Source of the DNA: Haloarcula sp. CBA1129
GTDB taxonomy: Archaea > Halobacteriota > Halobacteria > Halobacteriales > Haloarculaceae
Direction: 5' to 3'
Length of the DNA: 64,000 nt
NCBI RefSeq assembly: GCF_008729015.1
Contig: NZ_RKSM01000001.1
Location: 2,480,001 to 2,544,000, forward strand
The notes below the pieces were generated by a model. That model did no database searches. It was not told the DNA's origin and was given only the letters and a program-made list of their open reading frames with translations. The position numbers and the translations under genes were made by a program. Shown here in pieces: positions 16,388 to 26,016 of the stretch. The first letter of the stretch is position 1. Every line of letters starts with the position of its first letter.

Positions 16388-17200
16388 TCACAGCGCGACG
16401 AGCAGCCCGCCGACGACGCCAAGACCGCCAAACACCGTACAGACCGCCCAAAACGGGACCTGCCGCACCAGTCGGACCAGCGCGTCGACGGTGAGATAGC
16501 CGACGACGGCGCTCACGACGAGGGCGACGACGGCCGGTAGCGGGTCAATCGCCGGCACGCCGTCGTCGATGAGGACCAGTGCGTTTGCGGCGAGTGCGGC
16601 TGGAATCGACAGCAGAAACGAGAGCCGAAGCGACGACTCGCCCTCGTGGCCCCGGAGCAACAGCGCACTCACTGTCGTCCCGGACCGGGAGACACCGGGA
16701 AGAATAGCCAGTCCCTGCAACACCCCGACGAGAACGGCGTCAAGCCAGTCGGGAACCTCGCGCTCGCCCAGCGACAGCGCCGAGGCGAAGCGCTGGAGCA
16801 GGCCAGTGATGACGAGGAGCCCACCGACCAGCGCCAGAAAGAGCCCGCCCTCTAGCCCCGAAACGGCTGCGTCGAGCACCAGATATGCAGGGAGACCGGT
16901 GACAGCGGTCGCCGCCGTCGCGATGACGATAAAGGAGAGGTCTGCCGTCTCGTCGGCGAACGGGCGGCGCGAGAGTTGCCGAATCGAACGGAGGATGGTT
17001 CGGACCTCGGTTCGGTAGTAAGCCGTCGCCGCGACGGCCGTCCCGGCGTGGAGAAAGAGCGCGAGGCGAGTCGCGGCGGCGGGCGAGACGCCCGTGACTA
17101 CTGTCGAGGCGAGCGCGACGCCGCCCTCGCTAGAGACCGGAATCCACTCCAGCACCCCTTGCAGCAGGCCCAGCAGGATAGCGACGAGAATCGGGTTCAT
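16388..17200 (-). CDS. uppP: UppP/BacA-family polyprenyl-diphosphatase
   Basis: 270 aa integral membrane protein of the BacA/UppP family, which removes a phosphate from polyprenyl pyrophosphate. In an archaeon the likely substrate is a dolichyl or similar diphosphate released during glycosylation. Both family active-site motifs are present: LEWIPVSSEG at 17-26 and PGVSRSGTT in the second half. ATG 17200 (MNPILVAILLGLLQG) is the family start; the open frame to 17281 overlaps the divergent mscS promoter. It is divergent from mscS. Biological role in archaea is inferred from the bacterial enzyme. Confidence 0.9.
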   Translation of the reverse strand: MNPILVAILLGLLQGVLEWIPVSSEGGVALASTVVTGVSPAAATRLALFLHAGTAVAATAYYRTEVRTILRSIRQLSRRPFADETADLSFIVIATAATAVTGLPAYLVLDAAVSGLEGGLFLALVGGLLVITGLLQRFASALSLGEREVPDWLDAVLVGVLQGLAILPGVSRSGTTVSALLLRGHEGESSLRLSFLLSIPAALAANALVLIDDGVPAIDPLPAVVALVVSAVVGYLTVDALVRLVRQVPFWAVCTVFGGLGVVGGLLVAL

Positions 17201-17259
17201 ACCCACGGAGCGGACGCCGCGGGACAAAGGCCGTTCGGTTCGACCCGTCGACGCTGGAG

Positions 17260-17267
17260 TATATATA
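17260..17267 (+). promoter_or_regulatory. TATA box of mscS
   Basis: TATATATA centred 26-27 nt before ATG 17290; a clear leaderless haloarchaeal promoter geometry. Confidence 0.65.
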
Positions 17268-17289
17268 GCACCGGTGTCCAAGCGGGGGT

Positions 17290-18402
17290 ATGCAACTGGG
17301 AAGTGGGGTGCTGGACCTGCTGTCGGGGCTGCCGGCTTGGCAAGGGTTTCTCGTGCTCGTCGGCAGTGGGATAGCGCTCGCGCTGGTCATCCGTGTCTTC
17401 GGTGACCGACTGCTCAGACGGGTCACACCACACATCGAGGGCGACATCGACGACATCGTCTTCCGCGGGATCCACACCGCCGTGTACGTCACGGTCGGCC
17501 TCGGCGGCGCGTACGCCGGCGCACAGATATACGACATCCGCCCAGCCGTCGCTGTCTCGCTGGAAGCCGGGACGCTCTCGCTGGTCGTCATCGTCTGGAT
17601 GGTGATTTTGCTGCGTATCGGCCGCCGGGCGTCTACTATCGCGACGGATTCAGCGTACATCGACCGGCAGATGGTCCCCATCCTCCAGAACGTCTGGAGC
17701 GCGCTCATCTCCGGCGGTGGTATCCTGCTCCTGCTGCTACTCTGGGATATCGACGTGACGCCGCTGCTGGCCTCCGCGGGGATTATGGGCATCATCGTTG
17801 GGCTGGCGGCCCGGGATACGCTGGCGAACTTCTTCGGCTCGCTGTCGCTGTATCTCGACGGGACGTACGCAGTCGGCGATTTCGTCGTGCTGGAGACCGG
17901 CGAACGCGGCCGCGTCGAGGACATCTCCGTCCGCTCGACAGTCATCCGTACCCGCGACGATATCCGCGTCACCGTCCCGAACTCGAAGCTCAACAACGCC
18001 GCCATCATCAACGAGTCGACGCCGAGACGCAAGCGCCGAATCCGCGTCCCTGTCGGCGTCGCCTACGGGACGGACATCGACCGCGTCGAAGAGATCCTCC
18101 TAGAACTGGCTGAAGCCGAGGATCTCGTTCAGGACCGGCCGAATCCGCGGGTCCGGTTCCGGGAATTCGGCGACTCCGCGCTGAACTTCGAACTCCTGTG
18201 CTGGGTCAGCAATCCGGCCCTGACAGCCCGTGCGACGCACGAACTCAACAGCGCGATTTACAAGCGGTTCCAGACAGAGGACATCGAGATCCCGTTTCCC
18301 CAGCGGTCGGTTTCCATCTCGGCCGCGGAGGTTCCGGGCGAACTGTTCGAGCAAGCGCAGTCGAAGGGCAAGGGCACAGACGACGGCGTGACTGGTGAGT
18401 GA
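17290..18402 (+). CDS. mscS: Small-conductance mechanosensitive channel (MscS family)
   Basis: 370 aa. It has hydrophobic segments at about 18-36, 62-80, 95-112 and 138-155, then the pore helix and beta domain: ASAGIMGIIVGLAARDTLANFFGSL near 160-185 corresponds to the conserved MscS TM3 region. The soluble domain contains the VPNSKL motif near 233. The family opens under membrane tension to release solutes during osmotic downshock, important for a high-salt organism. Extra N-terminal helices make it larger than E. coli MscS. The stop overlaps no real gene; pus10 begins 84 bp later. Confidence 0.92.
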   Translation: MQLGSGVLDLLSGLPAWQGFLVLVGSGIALALVIRVFGDRLLRRVTPHIEGDIDDIVFRGIHTAVYVTVGLGGAYAGAQIYDIRPAVAVSLEAGTLSLVVIVWMVILLRIGRRASTIATDSAYIDRQMVPILQNVWSALISGGGILLLLLLWDIDVTPLLASAGIMGIIVGLAARDTLANFFGSLSLYLDGTYAVGDFVVLETGERGRVEDISVRSTVIRTRDDIRVTVPNSKLNNAAIINESTPRRKRRIRVPVGVAYGTDIDRVEEILLELAEAEDLVQDRPNPRVRFREFGDSALNFELLCWVSNPALTARATHELNSAIYKRFQTEDIEIPFPQRSVSISAAEVPGELFEQAQSKGKGTDDGVTGE

Positions 18403-18485
18403 GTACGAGCAGGGTCGCGAGAGTGACGACCCGGGTGACCGAGAGGTCGAAACTGAGTTACGGGGCCGACGCGTCGGCTCAGGCA

Positions 18486-19763
18486 ATGAGCATACTCGAG
18501 GACGCCCGTGCGGCGCTTGCCACCGGGCCGCTATGTGATTCCTGTCTCGGCCGACTCTTCGCCGACCGGAGTTTCGGGCTGGCCAACGCCGAACGGGGCC
18601 ACGCCCTGCGGGTGACGGTTGCACTCGCAGACGACGATCCCTTCGAGGAGAGCGAAGACTGCTGGGTCTGTGAAAACGAGTGCGACCGGTTCGACTGGTG
18701 GGCCGAACAGGCCGCAAGCGCCGTCCGCGGCTACGAGTTCGACACCTACCAAGTCGGGACGAAAGTGCCGCCGCTGCTGGAGGAGAACGACGAACTGCTC
18801 CGGGAGGACGTTGGGCTTGAACCCGATGCTGGCGAGGCGCTGAAGACCGAACTCAACCGCGAAGTCGGCAAGCGGATCGGTGACCTGACCGGCGCGGAGG
18901 TGGAGTTCGGTCGCCCGGCGGTCCAGCTCACGCTCAATCTCTCGACGGACGAGGTGGAGACACACGTCAATTCGGCGTTCGTCTACGGCCGCTACCGGAA
19001 GCTCGAACGCGACATCCCCCAGACGAAGTGGCCCTGCAACGACTGCAACGGAACTGGGCTGTGGCAGGGCGAGCCCTGTGACGGCTGTGACGGCAGCGGC
19101 TACCGCTACGACGAGAGCGTCGAGCAACTGTCCGCACCCGTCGTGCTAGAGGCGATGGACGGCGAGGAGGCGGTGTTCCACGGTGCCGGCCGCGAGGACG
19201 TGGACGCCCTGATGCTCGATTCGGGTCGGCCGTTCGTCATCGAGGTGCTGGAGCCGCGCAAACGCGACGTGGCTGCCGACGAACTCGAAGCCGACATCAA
19301 CGCCTTCGCCGACGGGAAGGTCGAAGTGACGGACCTCCACCTGGCGACACACGATATGGTCGAACGCGTCAAGGAACTGGACGCTTCGAAAACCTACCGG
19401 ATGGACGTTGAGTTCGGAGACGTGGTCGACGCCGACGCCCTGCAGGACGCGCTATCGGAACTGGATGGGGCGACCATCCAGCAGGAGACGCCCCAGCGGG
19501 TGACCCACCGCCGGGCCGACATCACCCGGACGCGGACGGTGTACGACGCCGAGGGAGAACTGACCGACGACCGCCACGCCGAACTCCGCATTCACGGCGA
19601 GGGCGGTCTGTACGTGAAGGAACTCGTCTCCAGCGACGAAGGCCGCACCGAGCCGAGCTTGGCCGGCCTGCTGGACACCGACGCCGTGGTGACGGCGCTC
19701 GACGTAATCGACGTACAGGGCGAGGACGAACCGTTCGCGAAAGCCGAGTATCTCAAAGAGTAG
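18486..19763 (+). CDS. pus10: tRNA pseudouridine synthase Pus10
   Basis: 425 aa archaeal Pus10, which makes pseudouridine at positions 54 and 55 of tRNA. An N-terminal metal-binding region has CDSC at 17-20 and CWVC at 59-62. Two CxxCxGxG motifs follow (about 184-191 and 198-205), giving a DnaJ-like zinc segment. The catalytic motif GREDVDALML holds the presumed nucleophile D238. The C-terminus has the RADITRTRTVY and GEGGLYVKELVSSDEGRT segments. ATG 18486 was chosen; the upstream open frame to 18399 lacks family sequence. rnhB follows. Confidence 0.92.
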   Translation: MSILEDARAALATGPLCDSCLGRLFADRSFGLANAERGHALRVTVALADDDPFEESEDCWVCENECDRFDWWAEQAASAVRGYEFDTYQVGTKVPPLLEENDELLREDVGLEPDAGEALKTELNREVGKRIGDLTGAEVEFGRPAVQLTLNLSTDEVETHVNSAFVYGRYRKLERDIPQTKWPCNDCNGTGLWQGEPCDGCDGSGYRYDESVEQLSAPVVLEAMDGEEAVFHGAGREDVDALMLDSGRPFVIEVLEPRKRDVAADELEADINAFADGKVEVTDLHLATHDMVERVKELDASKTYRMDVEFGDVVDADALQDALSELDGATIQQETPQRVTHRRADITRTRTVYDAEGELTDDRHAELRIHGEGGLYVKELVSSDEGRTEPSLAGLLDTDAVVTALDVIDVQGEDEPFAKAEYLKE

Positions 19764-19821
19764 CGCGCAGGGTCGCCGCCCAACCGGAAGCTGTTTTTGC
19801 AGTGCCACCCAGAAGACAGCC

Positions 19822-20457
19822 ATGCGATTTGGCGTCGACGAAGCCGGGAAAGGACCAGTTCTGGGGTCGATGTTCGCCGCCGCCGTCCGAGCCGACCCCG
19901 TGGCCCTGCCTGATGGCGTCGGTGACTCGAAGGACATCAAGCCGGAGCGCCGTGAGCGACTCGCCGGCGAAATCCGTGAGTCGGCCGACGCTGTCGGCCT
20001 TGCCGAGATTCCGGTCGACCGCATCGACGCCGACGGGACGGACATGAACACGCTGACCGTCGACGCGCAGGCAACGGCGCTCTCGGCGGTGGCCCGTGAC
20101 GGCCTGTCGGGCACGGTCGACGCCGGCGACACGGACGCAGAGCGGTTCGGCCGGCGGGTCGCGGACGCGGTCGACACCGACCTGACAGTGACCGCGGAGC
20201 ACGGGGCCGACGAGACGAACCCGCTGGTCGGTGCGGCCTCAATTATCGCGAAGGTCGCCCGCGACGCACACGTCAGGGAACTGGCCGACGAATACGGCGA
20301 CGTTGGGTCGGGCTACCCCAGCGATCCGACGACGCGGGCGTTTCTCGCGGACTACGTCGACCATCACGGCGAATTGCCGGCGTGTGCTCGCCGGTCGTGG
20401 TCGACGTGTGACGACGTCTTGGCGGCGGCGTCACAGGCGACGCTGGGCGATTTTTAG
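19822..20457 (+). CDS. rnhB: Ribonuclease HII
   Basis: 211 aa enzyme that removes RNA from RNA/DNA hybrids, including single ribonucleotides in DNA. It starts MRFGVDEAGKGPVLGSM, giving catalytic D6 and E7. The EHGADETNPLVGAASIIAKVARD block contains further family residues, and SGYPSDPTTRAF follows near 165. Length is typical. The gene lies 58 bp after pus10 on the same strand, an order familiar from haloarchaea. Confidence 0.95.
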   Translation: MRFGVDEAGKGPVLGSMFAAAVRADPVALPDGVGDSKDIKPERRERLAGEIRESADAVGLAEIPVDRIDADGTDMNTLTVDAQATALSAVARDGLSGTVDAGDTDAERFGRRVADAVDTDLTVTAEHGADETNPLVGAASIIAKVARDAHVRELADEYGDVGSGYPSDPTTRAFLADYVDHHGELPACARRSWSTCDDVLAAASQATLGDF

Positions 20458-20490
20458 TCCGCGTAAGTCTCGGAAACGGCGACCGACAGT

Positions 20491-22125
20491 TCAGTCCTCG
20501 TCCAGTACGAGGTTCCGAAGGATGTCACCGTAGGCCGGGCGCGTCACGAGCACGCCGATGAGGACGCCCACGATGGTGATGATAGCGAACCCGGAGAGGT
20601 CGCCGAGCGGGAGGACCATTAGCGGACTCATCGCCATGATAGTCGTCGCCGCGGCCGCTCCAATGACCCAGAACGCCTTGCGGAAGCGGCTCTGGAACAC
20701 GCGACCCGTCTCGACTTCTCCCTGCTGGAGGATTTCGTCGGCGATGATGATGAGGTCGTCGACCCCCGTGCCGATGACCGCAATGAACCCGGCCAGATGT
20801 GAGAGGTTCAGCGGATACTGCACGAAGGCGACGAACCCGAGGAGGATGAACACCTCCGACAGCGCCGTGACGACCATCGGGACGACGACCTCAACCCGTT
20901 TGTATCGCACATAGACCACAAGACTGACCGCAAGGACTGCCAGTAGTCCGGTCAGTAGCGAATTCTGCTTGAACTGTTCGGCAAGCGCCGGGTCGAGCGA
21001 TGAACCGGAGTCTTCGGAGAGGTCAAGGGGCGCTGGAAGCTGCCCGGCTCGAAGGTTCAGTTCGATTTCATTGGCCGTTGCAGCGGGGTCTTCCGAGCTT
21101 CCGGTTTGCATCACGTACACGGGGTCGTTGGCGAACTCGCCGTTAGCGAAGCTCTGACCGAGATCCGGCGTCACGCCCCGGGCCGTAACAACCTCGCCGT
21201 TTAACGTATGGACCAGACAGCCGGGTTCGTCGTTGGAAAATGCAGGGTCGGCTGATCCACTGGCGGTCGTTTGCTGAATATCCGAATGGTTGTAGTTTCC
21301 ACACGGAGCTCCGTCACCGAATCCGGCATCGACCATTCGCTGTGCGAACTCGTCGGCAGCATCCGGGCTGACTGTGATATACACTGCCCAGCCGATTCCC
21401 TCTCTATCAGCAGCTGATATGTCACTCATCTGAGAGCGCTTGAGCACTTCCTCGCGGACGAAGGTCCCGTTTTCACCGCCGGGATACACAGCGTATATTT
21501 TGACAGTCCCACGCTCGTTCAGTAGGTCGACGAGTTCCTCTCGATCCCGGTCCGGGGCAGTAATACTGATGAAATGTTGGCCACCGGGAACGTTCACTAT
21601 TTGAACTGACGCACCGCTGAGCGCTGAGGTCCGGAGCTTCTCATCAACGGCGTCAACCATTTGTTGGCGCGTCTCCGGGGTCACGCCGTCACGGACGTTG
21701 GTCGGCTGATACCCGTTGTTCTCAAGTGCCGTTCGGAGTTCTTGGTGCGTGACGTCTTTTGTAACAACCTCGACAGCCCCCGCGCTTCGTTCAGAGGTGA
21801 TCGGTCGGACCCGGACGTCTACCGTGTCGAGGTCAAGTTCGTCGGCCACTGTTTGCTCAAGCTGGGTCGAATCCGCCTGTGTCACGTTGACGTTCTCGGC
21901 AGTGATGCCGACGATGGGGGCGCGAAGACGGGTCCCACCGCTGAGCTGAATACCGTAGTTGAGGTTCGTCAACGGTTCGGATCCACTCGCTGCTGGACCA
22001 GATTCGCCGGTCGGTCCATCGGCACTCGTTCCCGGCGGGACACCGGGAACGAACAGCGCGATAGCACTGGTCAAGAGAAGCACGACCAGCAAAGCGACTC
22101 GCCAATTTTCTCGAAGGGTGCTCAT
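20491..22125 (-). CDS. secD: Protein translocase subunit SecD
   Basis: 544 aa. Part of the SecDF complex that assists export through SecYE, using ion flow. A first membrane helix at about 9-27 is followed by a large extracytoplasmic region beginning with the conserved LNYGIQLSGGTRLRAPI (D in bacterial GLDLxGG is replaced by Q). Five further helices lie in the C-terminal part from about 390, with the LAGFIAVIGTGVDDLIIIADE motif that bears the key Asp. The start overlaps the stop of secF by four bases, so secF-secD is one operon. It is convergent with rnhB. Confidence 0.93.
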   Translation of the reverse strand: MSTLRENWRVALLVVLLLTSAIALFVPGVPPGTSADGPTGESGPAASGSEPLTNLNYGIQLSGGTRLRAPIVGITAENVNVTQADSTQLEQTVADELDLDTVDVRVRPITSERSAGAVEVVTKDVTHQELRTALENNGYQPTNVRDGVTPETRQQMVDAVDEKLRTSALSGASVQIVNVPGGQHFISITAPDRDREELVDLLNERGTVKIYAVYPGGENGTFVREEVLKRSQMSDISAADREGIGWAVYITVSPDAADEFAQRMVDAGFGDGAPCGNYNHSDIQQTTASGSADPAFSNDEPGCLVHTLNGEVVTARGVTPDLGQSFANGEFANDPVYVMQTGSSEDPAATANEIELNLRAGQLPAPLDLSEDSGSSLDPALAEQFKQNSLLTGLLAVLAVSLVVYVRYKRVEVVVPMVVTALSEVFILLGFVAFVQYPLNLSHLAGFIAVIGTGVDDLIIIADEILQQGEVETGRVFQSRFRKAFWVIGAAAATTIMAMSPLMVLPLGDLSGFAIITIVGVLIGVLVTRPAYGDILRNLVLDED

Positions 22126-23009
22126 CGGTTTACCCCCTCGTACTTGTACCAGCGAAGCAACGTAACGTTAAGCAAGTACGTGTTCATTAGGTCTGCTGTC
22201 AGTCCAAGAACTAGTATCAGGCCAATGTCGGCCATCAGGCCGATCCCGAATAGTGTGGCTGCAACCGCCATCACTGTCATCGCTGCAATAGAGGTCAACG
22301 TCATCGTCACACCGGTTCGCATCGCACGATACGTCGATTCGTAAAAGCCACCGGAACGTCTGAGAACGTGATTGTTCAACAGAATATCCGAGTCAACGGA
22401 GTATCCGATCAGCATGAGAAATGCTGCGACGATTCCCAGTGAGAGCTTGATTCCAAGGAGGTTCATTATCGCGAGCGGAATCATGATGTCCGAAAACGCC
22501 GAGATAACAATGGCGATACTCGGGATGAATGTGCGGAAGAAGGCGAAGGCGAGCAGGCTCATCCCGAGGAATGCGACCCCGATACCGATGACTGCAAGAC
22601 GCTGGTTTTGTCCGCCAAACAGCGGTGATGTCGTTCCGCTCCCCAGCAGTGACAGTTGCTCTGCCGACTGGACAGAGGACCGAACCGAAGTCACGTTGGT
22701 CGAATTGTCGAAGGTAACGACGTACTGGTTCTCGTACGTGGACTCCGAAGTCGTCGTGATACCCTGCACCGAAACCACCGGCTCATCGAATGTGGCTTCG
22801 ATTTCCTCGTTTGTGAGCGTCGCGTTTGTCCCGATCGTTAATTCCGTCCCGCCAGTGAAGTCGATGCCCCGGTCGACTGGTGCCCCGGTGACCGCCCACC
22901 ATCCACCGATGATTGCGAGCGAAAGCACAAGCACCACCAGCGGAACCGCCACCAGCTGGCGGTTCGAGTACTGGGTGTAATCGACTTCCGGGACCTCGAA
23001 CTCGAACAT
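22122..23009 (-). CDS. secF: Protein translocase subunit SecF
   Basis: 295 aa partner of SecD with six membrane helices. It has the first helix at about 20-41, then RGIDFTGGTELTI, the conserved SecF motif, and LMLIGYSVDSDILLNNHVLR in the membrane part. GC-rich codons dominate, but the gene contains more AT-rich codons than its neighbours. It is placed before secD, the common archaeal order. ATG 23009 (MFEFEVPEVDYTQYSNRQ) is clear. Confidence 0.93.
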   Translation of the reverse strand: MFEFEVPEVDYTQYSNRQLVAVPLVVLVLSLAIIGGWWAVTGAPVDRGIDFTGGTELTIGTNATLTNEEIEATFDEPVVSVQGITTTSESTYENQYVVTFDNSTNVTSVRSSVQSAEQLSLLGSGTTSPLFGGQNQRLAVIGIGVAFLGMSLLAFAFFRTFIPSIAIVISAFSDIMIPLAIMNLLGIKLSLGIVAAFLMLIGYSVDSDILLNNHVLRRSGGFYESTYRAMRTGVTMTLTSIAAMTVMAVAATLFGIGLMADIGLILVLGLTADLMNTYLLNVTLLRWYKYEGVNR

Positions 23010-23110
23010 GACGGAACGGTGTGAGACGGGGGCGAATAAGCCTTCTCAATCACTGTCGCTGACACCCGCTATAGCGTACATCTATGGCAGTTTATCACGT
23101 ATATCCAGCT

Positions 23111-23425
23111 ATGCCCGAGAGCGCAACACGAATCGAACTCTCCTATCCGGCGGACCTCAGCGGCTGGGGTCGCGACAAGATCGACGGCTCGCCGTTCCGT
23201 GCGTACCTCCGGAAGACACACGACACCGCCGCGGCAGGCGACGTGTGGACGGAGTTCGTCGGCGTCGGCTGCTGTGGCGACACGCTTGATTTCCCGCTGC
23301 GAGTCGAATCCGTCGAGGGCGGGTCCGCGGTGACCGAAGACACCGCGTTCGTCTACACCGAGCGCGAGGCCTGCGGGATCGCCGGTGGCTGGCAGGTCCA
23401 GAGCGCCGCCGGACCGACCGAATAA
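23111..23425 (+). CDS. Hypothetical small haloarchaeal protein
   Basis: 104 aa from ATG 23111 (MPESATRIELSYP). An earlier in-frame ATG at 23084 is disfavoured because the codons between the two are AT-rich at the third position, unlike the rest of the gene. Two adjacent cysteines in VGVGCCGDTLDFPL and an ACGIAGGWQV segment near the end are distinctive; paired Cys could bind metal. No membrane segment. No function known to me. It is divergent from secF and convergent with the DUF5812-type gene. Confidence 0.72.
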   Translation: MPESATRIELSYPADLSGWGRDKIDGSPFRAYLRKTHDTAAAGDVWTEFVGVGCCGDTLDFPLRVESVEGGSAVTEDTAFVYTEREACGIAGGWQVQSAAGPTE

Positions 23426-23451
23426 GAAGCGGGGGCGTATGAGAGAGCGCG

Positions 23452-23919
23452 TCAGTCCGGCAGATAGCGCACACTGACGACGCCCTCTGCGGTCCGAACC
23501 TCGACGCGGTCGACGCCGAGCCTAGCCGCCCGCGAGAGGGTCGCCTCGTCCTCGACGACCTCGGTCGCAGCCTCGGCCGTCTCATCCTCCGGGACGGTCA
23601 AGACATGGACTTCGCCCTCGCCGGCGCGTTCGACGGTCGTTAGCTCTCCTGAGGCCTGCTCGGCCGCGATTTCCGTCGTCTGCGCTGTCGGCGCGAGGTC
23701 GACCGTCTCGACAGGAATCCGTCGCCGCTCGGCAACCTCGGTGACGGTGTAGGTGACCTCCATCGGCGGCTCTGGTTCGACCGTTCCCTCAACTACCTCG
23801 CCGGCCTCGACGCCGGGGTTGTCCGACAGTGTCAGTACCTGCGAGTCCGCGACGTTCCGAAGCGTCGCCGATGCATCGTCGGCGTTCGTGACCAGAAACG
23901 TTCCTTCGATCTCTGTCAT
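23452..23919 (-). CDS. DUF5812-type haloarchaeal protein
   Basis: 155 aa acidic protein. The pattern TFLVTNADDASATLRNV near the start, PEPPMEVTYTV near 50 and GEGEVHVLTVPEDETAEA near 105, ending in EGVVSVRYLPD, matches my memory of the DUF5812 family. No membrane segment or catalytic motif. The first 60 residues could form a small beta-barrel. Function unknown. It is followed by a separate membrane-protein gene upstream on the same strand (24015-24557). Confidence 0.75.
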   Translation of the reverse strand: MTEIEGTFLVTNADDASATLRNVADSQVLTLSDNPGVEAGEVVEGTVEPEPPMEVTYTVTEVAERRRIPVETVDLAPTAQTTEIAAEQASGELTTVERAGEGEVHVLTVPEDETAEAATEVVEDEATLSRAARLGVDRVEVRTAEGVVSVRYLPD

Positions 23920-24014
23920 AGACGCACATTCGTGACGGGCGTTCTTGCCCGTTTCGACCCGGGAACGGCTTCCAGTGTCGTCCCGCGGGACCTGACAGCT
24001 GTGGGCCTGCAGCG

Positions 24015-24557
24015 CTACTTCAGCAGCCGGTGGGTCAGATAAATCCCCAGCGTCGCGAGCAGCGGCGGGACGATGCCGGCAAGCGGTGGCAGCGAGTAGA
24101 AGAACCCGACGACGGCACTCTGTGTCGGCTCGCGAAGCTCCGCCGGTGCAGAGGTCAACAGTGCGAGGTATATCGACCCGATGAACAGGAACGCGGAGAG
24201 GCCGATGGCACGGTCATAAGCGACCGAAGATTCAGTCCGTCGGTGGCGGCGTGCGACAGAAAGGACCGGAGCCAGAAGCGGTGCGACGAGTAACAGTCCG
24301 ATGAACAGGAAGAAGCTCCGGGAGAAGGTGAACGTCCCGCCGCGGACGCTCCCAGTTTCGGCGAGTTGCGTGATCAGGCCGAACGAGAATACGAGTGTAA
24401 TCGCCACAGACAGCAACAGCGCGACCGGGACGTAGGCCTTGAACAGCAGCGAGTCGCTGGCCCGGAACGCGTAGGGGAACGCACCGGGGAGCCCGTTGTA
24501 CGGTTCGGGCCGGTCGTCGTCGGCTGTGACGGACTGCTCTGCCGTCGCGTCTGTCAT
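24015..24557 (-). CDS. Hypothetical four-helix membrane protein
   Basis: 180 aa. A hydrophilic N-terminus of about 38 residues precedes hydrophobic stretches at about 40-64, 84-102, 120-138 and 150-178. RRHRRTESSVAYDRA forms a positively charged loop, probably cytoplasmic. No known family or catalytic motif was recognised. ATG 24557 (MTDATAEQSV) gives a typical acidic haloarchaeal start. It is divergent from pgi. Confidence 0.72.
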   Translation of the reverse strand: MTDATAEQSVTADDDRPEPYNGLPGAFPYAFRASDSLLFKAYVPVALLLSVAITLVFSFGLITQLAETGSVRGGTFTFSRSFFLFIGLLLVAPLLAPVLSVARRHRRTESSVAYDRAIGLSAFLFIGSIYLALLTSAPAELREPTQSAVVGFFYSLPPLAGIVPPLLATLGIYLTHRLLK

Positions 24558-24682
24558 ACCGGTGGGTTAGGCGAGCGCGTGGTTAAGCGCGGTGTTGTCC
24601 GGCCAGTAGCGACGGCGGACTCCTTCCGCGGCCCGCCATGCCCTCCGGGAGTTGTTTGTACCCGCCCGCCGACACCACCAGT

Positions 24683-25993
24683 ATGCACGTCGATATCGGA
24701 GCCGCGCTTGCCAGTGCTGCCGACCCGGGCGTCGAACGGGCGACACTCGATGACCTAGACGACCGAGTGGCCGCGGCCCACGACCGAATCGAACAGGGGC
24801 GGGACGACGACGAGTTCGGCTACGCGTCGCTGAACCTCCCCGAAGCAACTGACGCCGAGACCATCCGGGACGCTGTCGCCCCGGTCGCCGACGCCGAGTC
24901 GGTCATCACCGTCGGTATCGGTGGCTCCGCGCTGGGGGCGAAAACCATCACCGAGGCGCTGGCCGACGACCCGGGCAGTCACGTCGTGCTGGACAACGTC
25001 GACCCGGAGCACGTCCGGCGGACGCTCGACGGCCTCTCGCTCGCCGACACAGCCATCAACGTCGTCTCGCGTTCGGGGACGACGGCGGAGACGCTGGCGA
25101 ACTTCCTCGTCGTCCGCGAGGCCTACGAGGACCGCGGCGTCGACTGGACCGAGCGTATCGTCGTGACGACGGGCGAGTCCGGCCCGCTCCGGGCGCTCGC
25201 CGACCAGCACGACCTACCGACGCTGCCGGTGCCGAAGGGCGTCCCGGGCCGTTTCAGCGCGCTCTCGTCGGTCGGGCTCGTCCCGCCGGCTATCCTCGGC
25301 ATCGACATCGAGGGACTGCTTGCCGGCGGCCGGGCAGCGGCCGACGACCTCGCACCATCGCTGTACGACTCGCCGGCCTACGCCTACGGCGCGATGGCCT
25401 ATGCACTCGAAGAGGAGGGCGCGATAGTCAACGCTGTCATGCCCTACGCCGAGCGACTGGAGTCCTTCGGCGAGTGGTTCGCACAGCTCTGGGCCGAGAG
25501 TCTGGGCAAGGACGGCCGGGGCCAGACACCGGCGCGGGCGCTGGGCGCGACTGACCAGCACTCCCAGCTCCAGCTGTACCGCGCCGGCCACCGCGACAAG
25601 GTCGTCACGTTCGTCCGGCCGCGCGAGCGGGCCGACGTGGCGATTCCCGACCCGGACCACGAGGACCTGTCGTATCTCGCCGGGACCGACCTCGGCGGCC
25701 TCATCGACGCGGAGTACGAGGCGACAGTGGCGAGCCTGCCCGCGGCCGACCGGCCGGCGCTGGAAGTGGAAATCGACCGGCTCGACGCCGAGAACCTCGG
25801 CGAGCTGCTGTACGCGATGGAGGCCGCCTGCGTCCTCGTCGGCGAACTCGCGGAGGTGGAGACGTTTACGCAGCCGGCCGTCGAGTGGGGCAAAAACGCC
25901 ACGCGAGCGCTCATCCGCGGCGAAGACACCGAGGAGACGGCAGTTATCGACGACCGTGAGCGGCTGCGGATCGGTGAAACGGAGTCCCTTTAG
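24683..25993 (+). CDS. pgi: Glucose-6-phosphate isomerase
   Basis: 436 aa, interconverts glucose-6-phosphate and fructose-6-phosphate for gluconeogenesis and glycan precursors. SIS-fold marks are VGIGGSALGAKTI near residue 76, SRSGTTAETLANF near 126, and ATDQHSQLQLY near 290 (the family PGI segment). The C-terminal QPAVEWGKNATRALI matches the conserved lysine-bearing end. ATG 24683 (MHVDIGAALASA) is used because the frame before it has no family similarity. It supplies the substrate that GlmS uses, though the genes are far apart. Confidence 0.94.
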   Translation: MHVDIGAALASAADPGVERATLDDLDDRVAAAHDRIEQGRDDDEFGYASLNLPEATDAETIRDAVAPVADAESVITVGIGGSALGAKTITEALADDPGSHVVLDNVDPEHVRRTLDGLSLADTAINVVSRSGTTAETLANFLVVREAYEDRGVDWTERIVVTTGESGPLRALADQHDLPTLPVPKGVPGRFSALSSVGLVPPAILGIDIEGLLAGGRAAADDLAPSLYDSPAYAYGAMAYALEEEGAIVNAVMPYAERLESFGEWFAQLWAESLGKDGRGQTPARALGATDQHSQLQLYRAGHRDKVVTFVRPRERADVAIPDPDHEDLSYLAGTDLGGLIDAEYEATVASLPAADRPALEVEIDRLDAENLGELLYAMEAACVLVGELAEVETFTQPAVEWGKNATRALIRGEDTEETAVIDDRERLRIGETESL

Positions 25994-26016
25994 GCCGGCA
26001 CAACGGACTGCCGATA

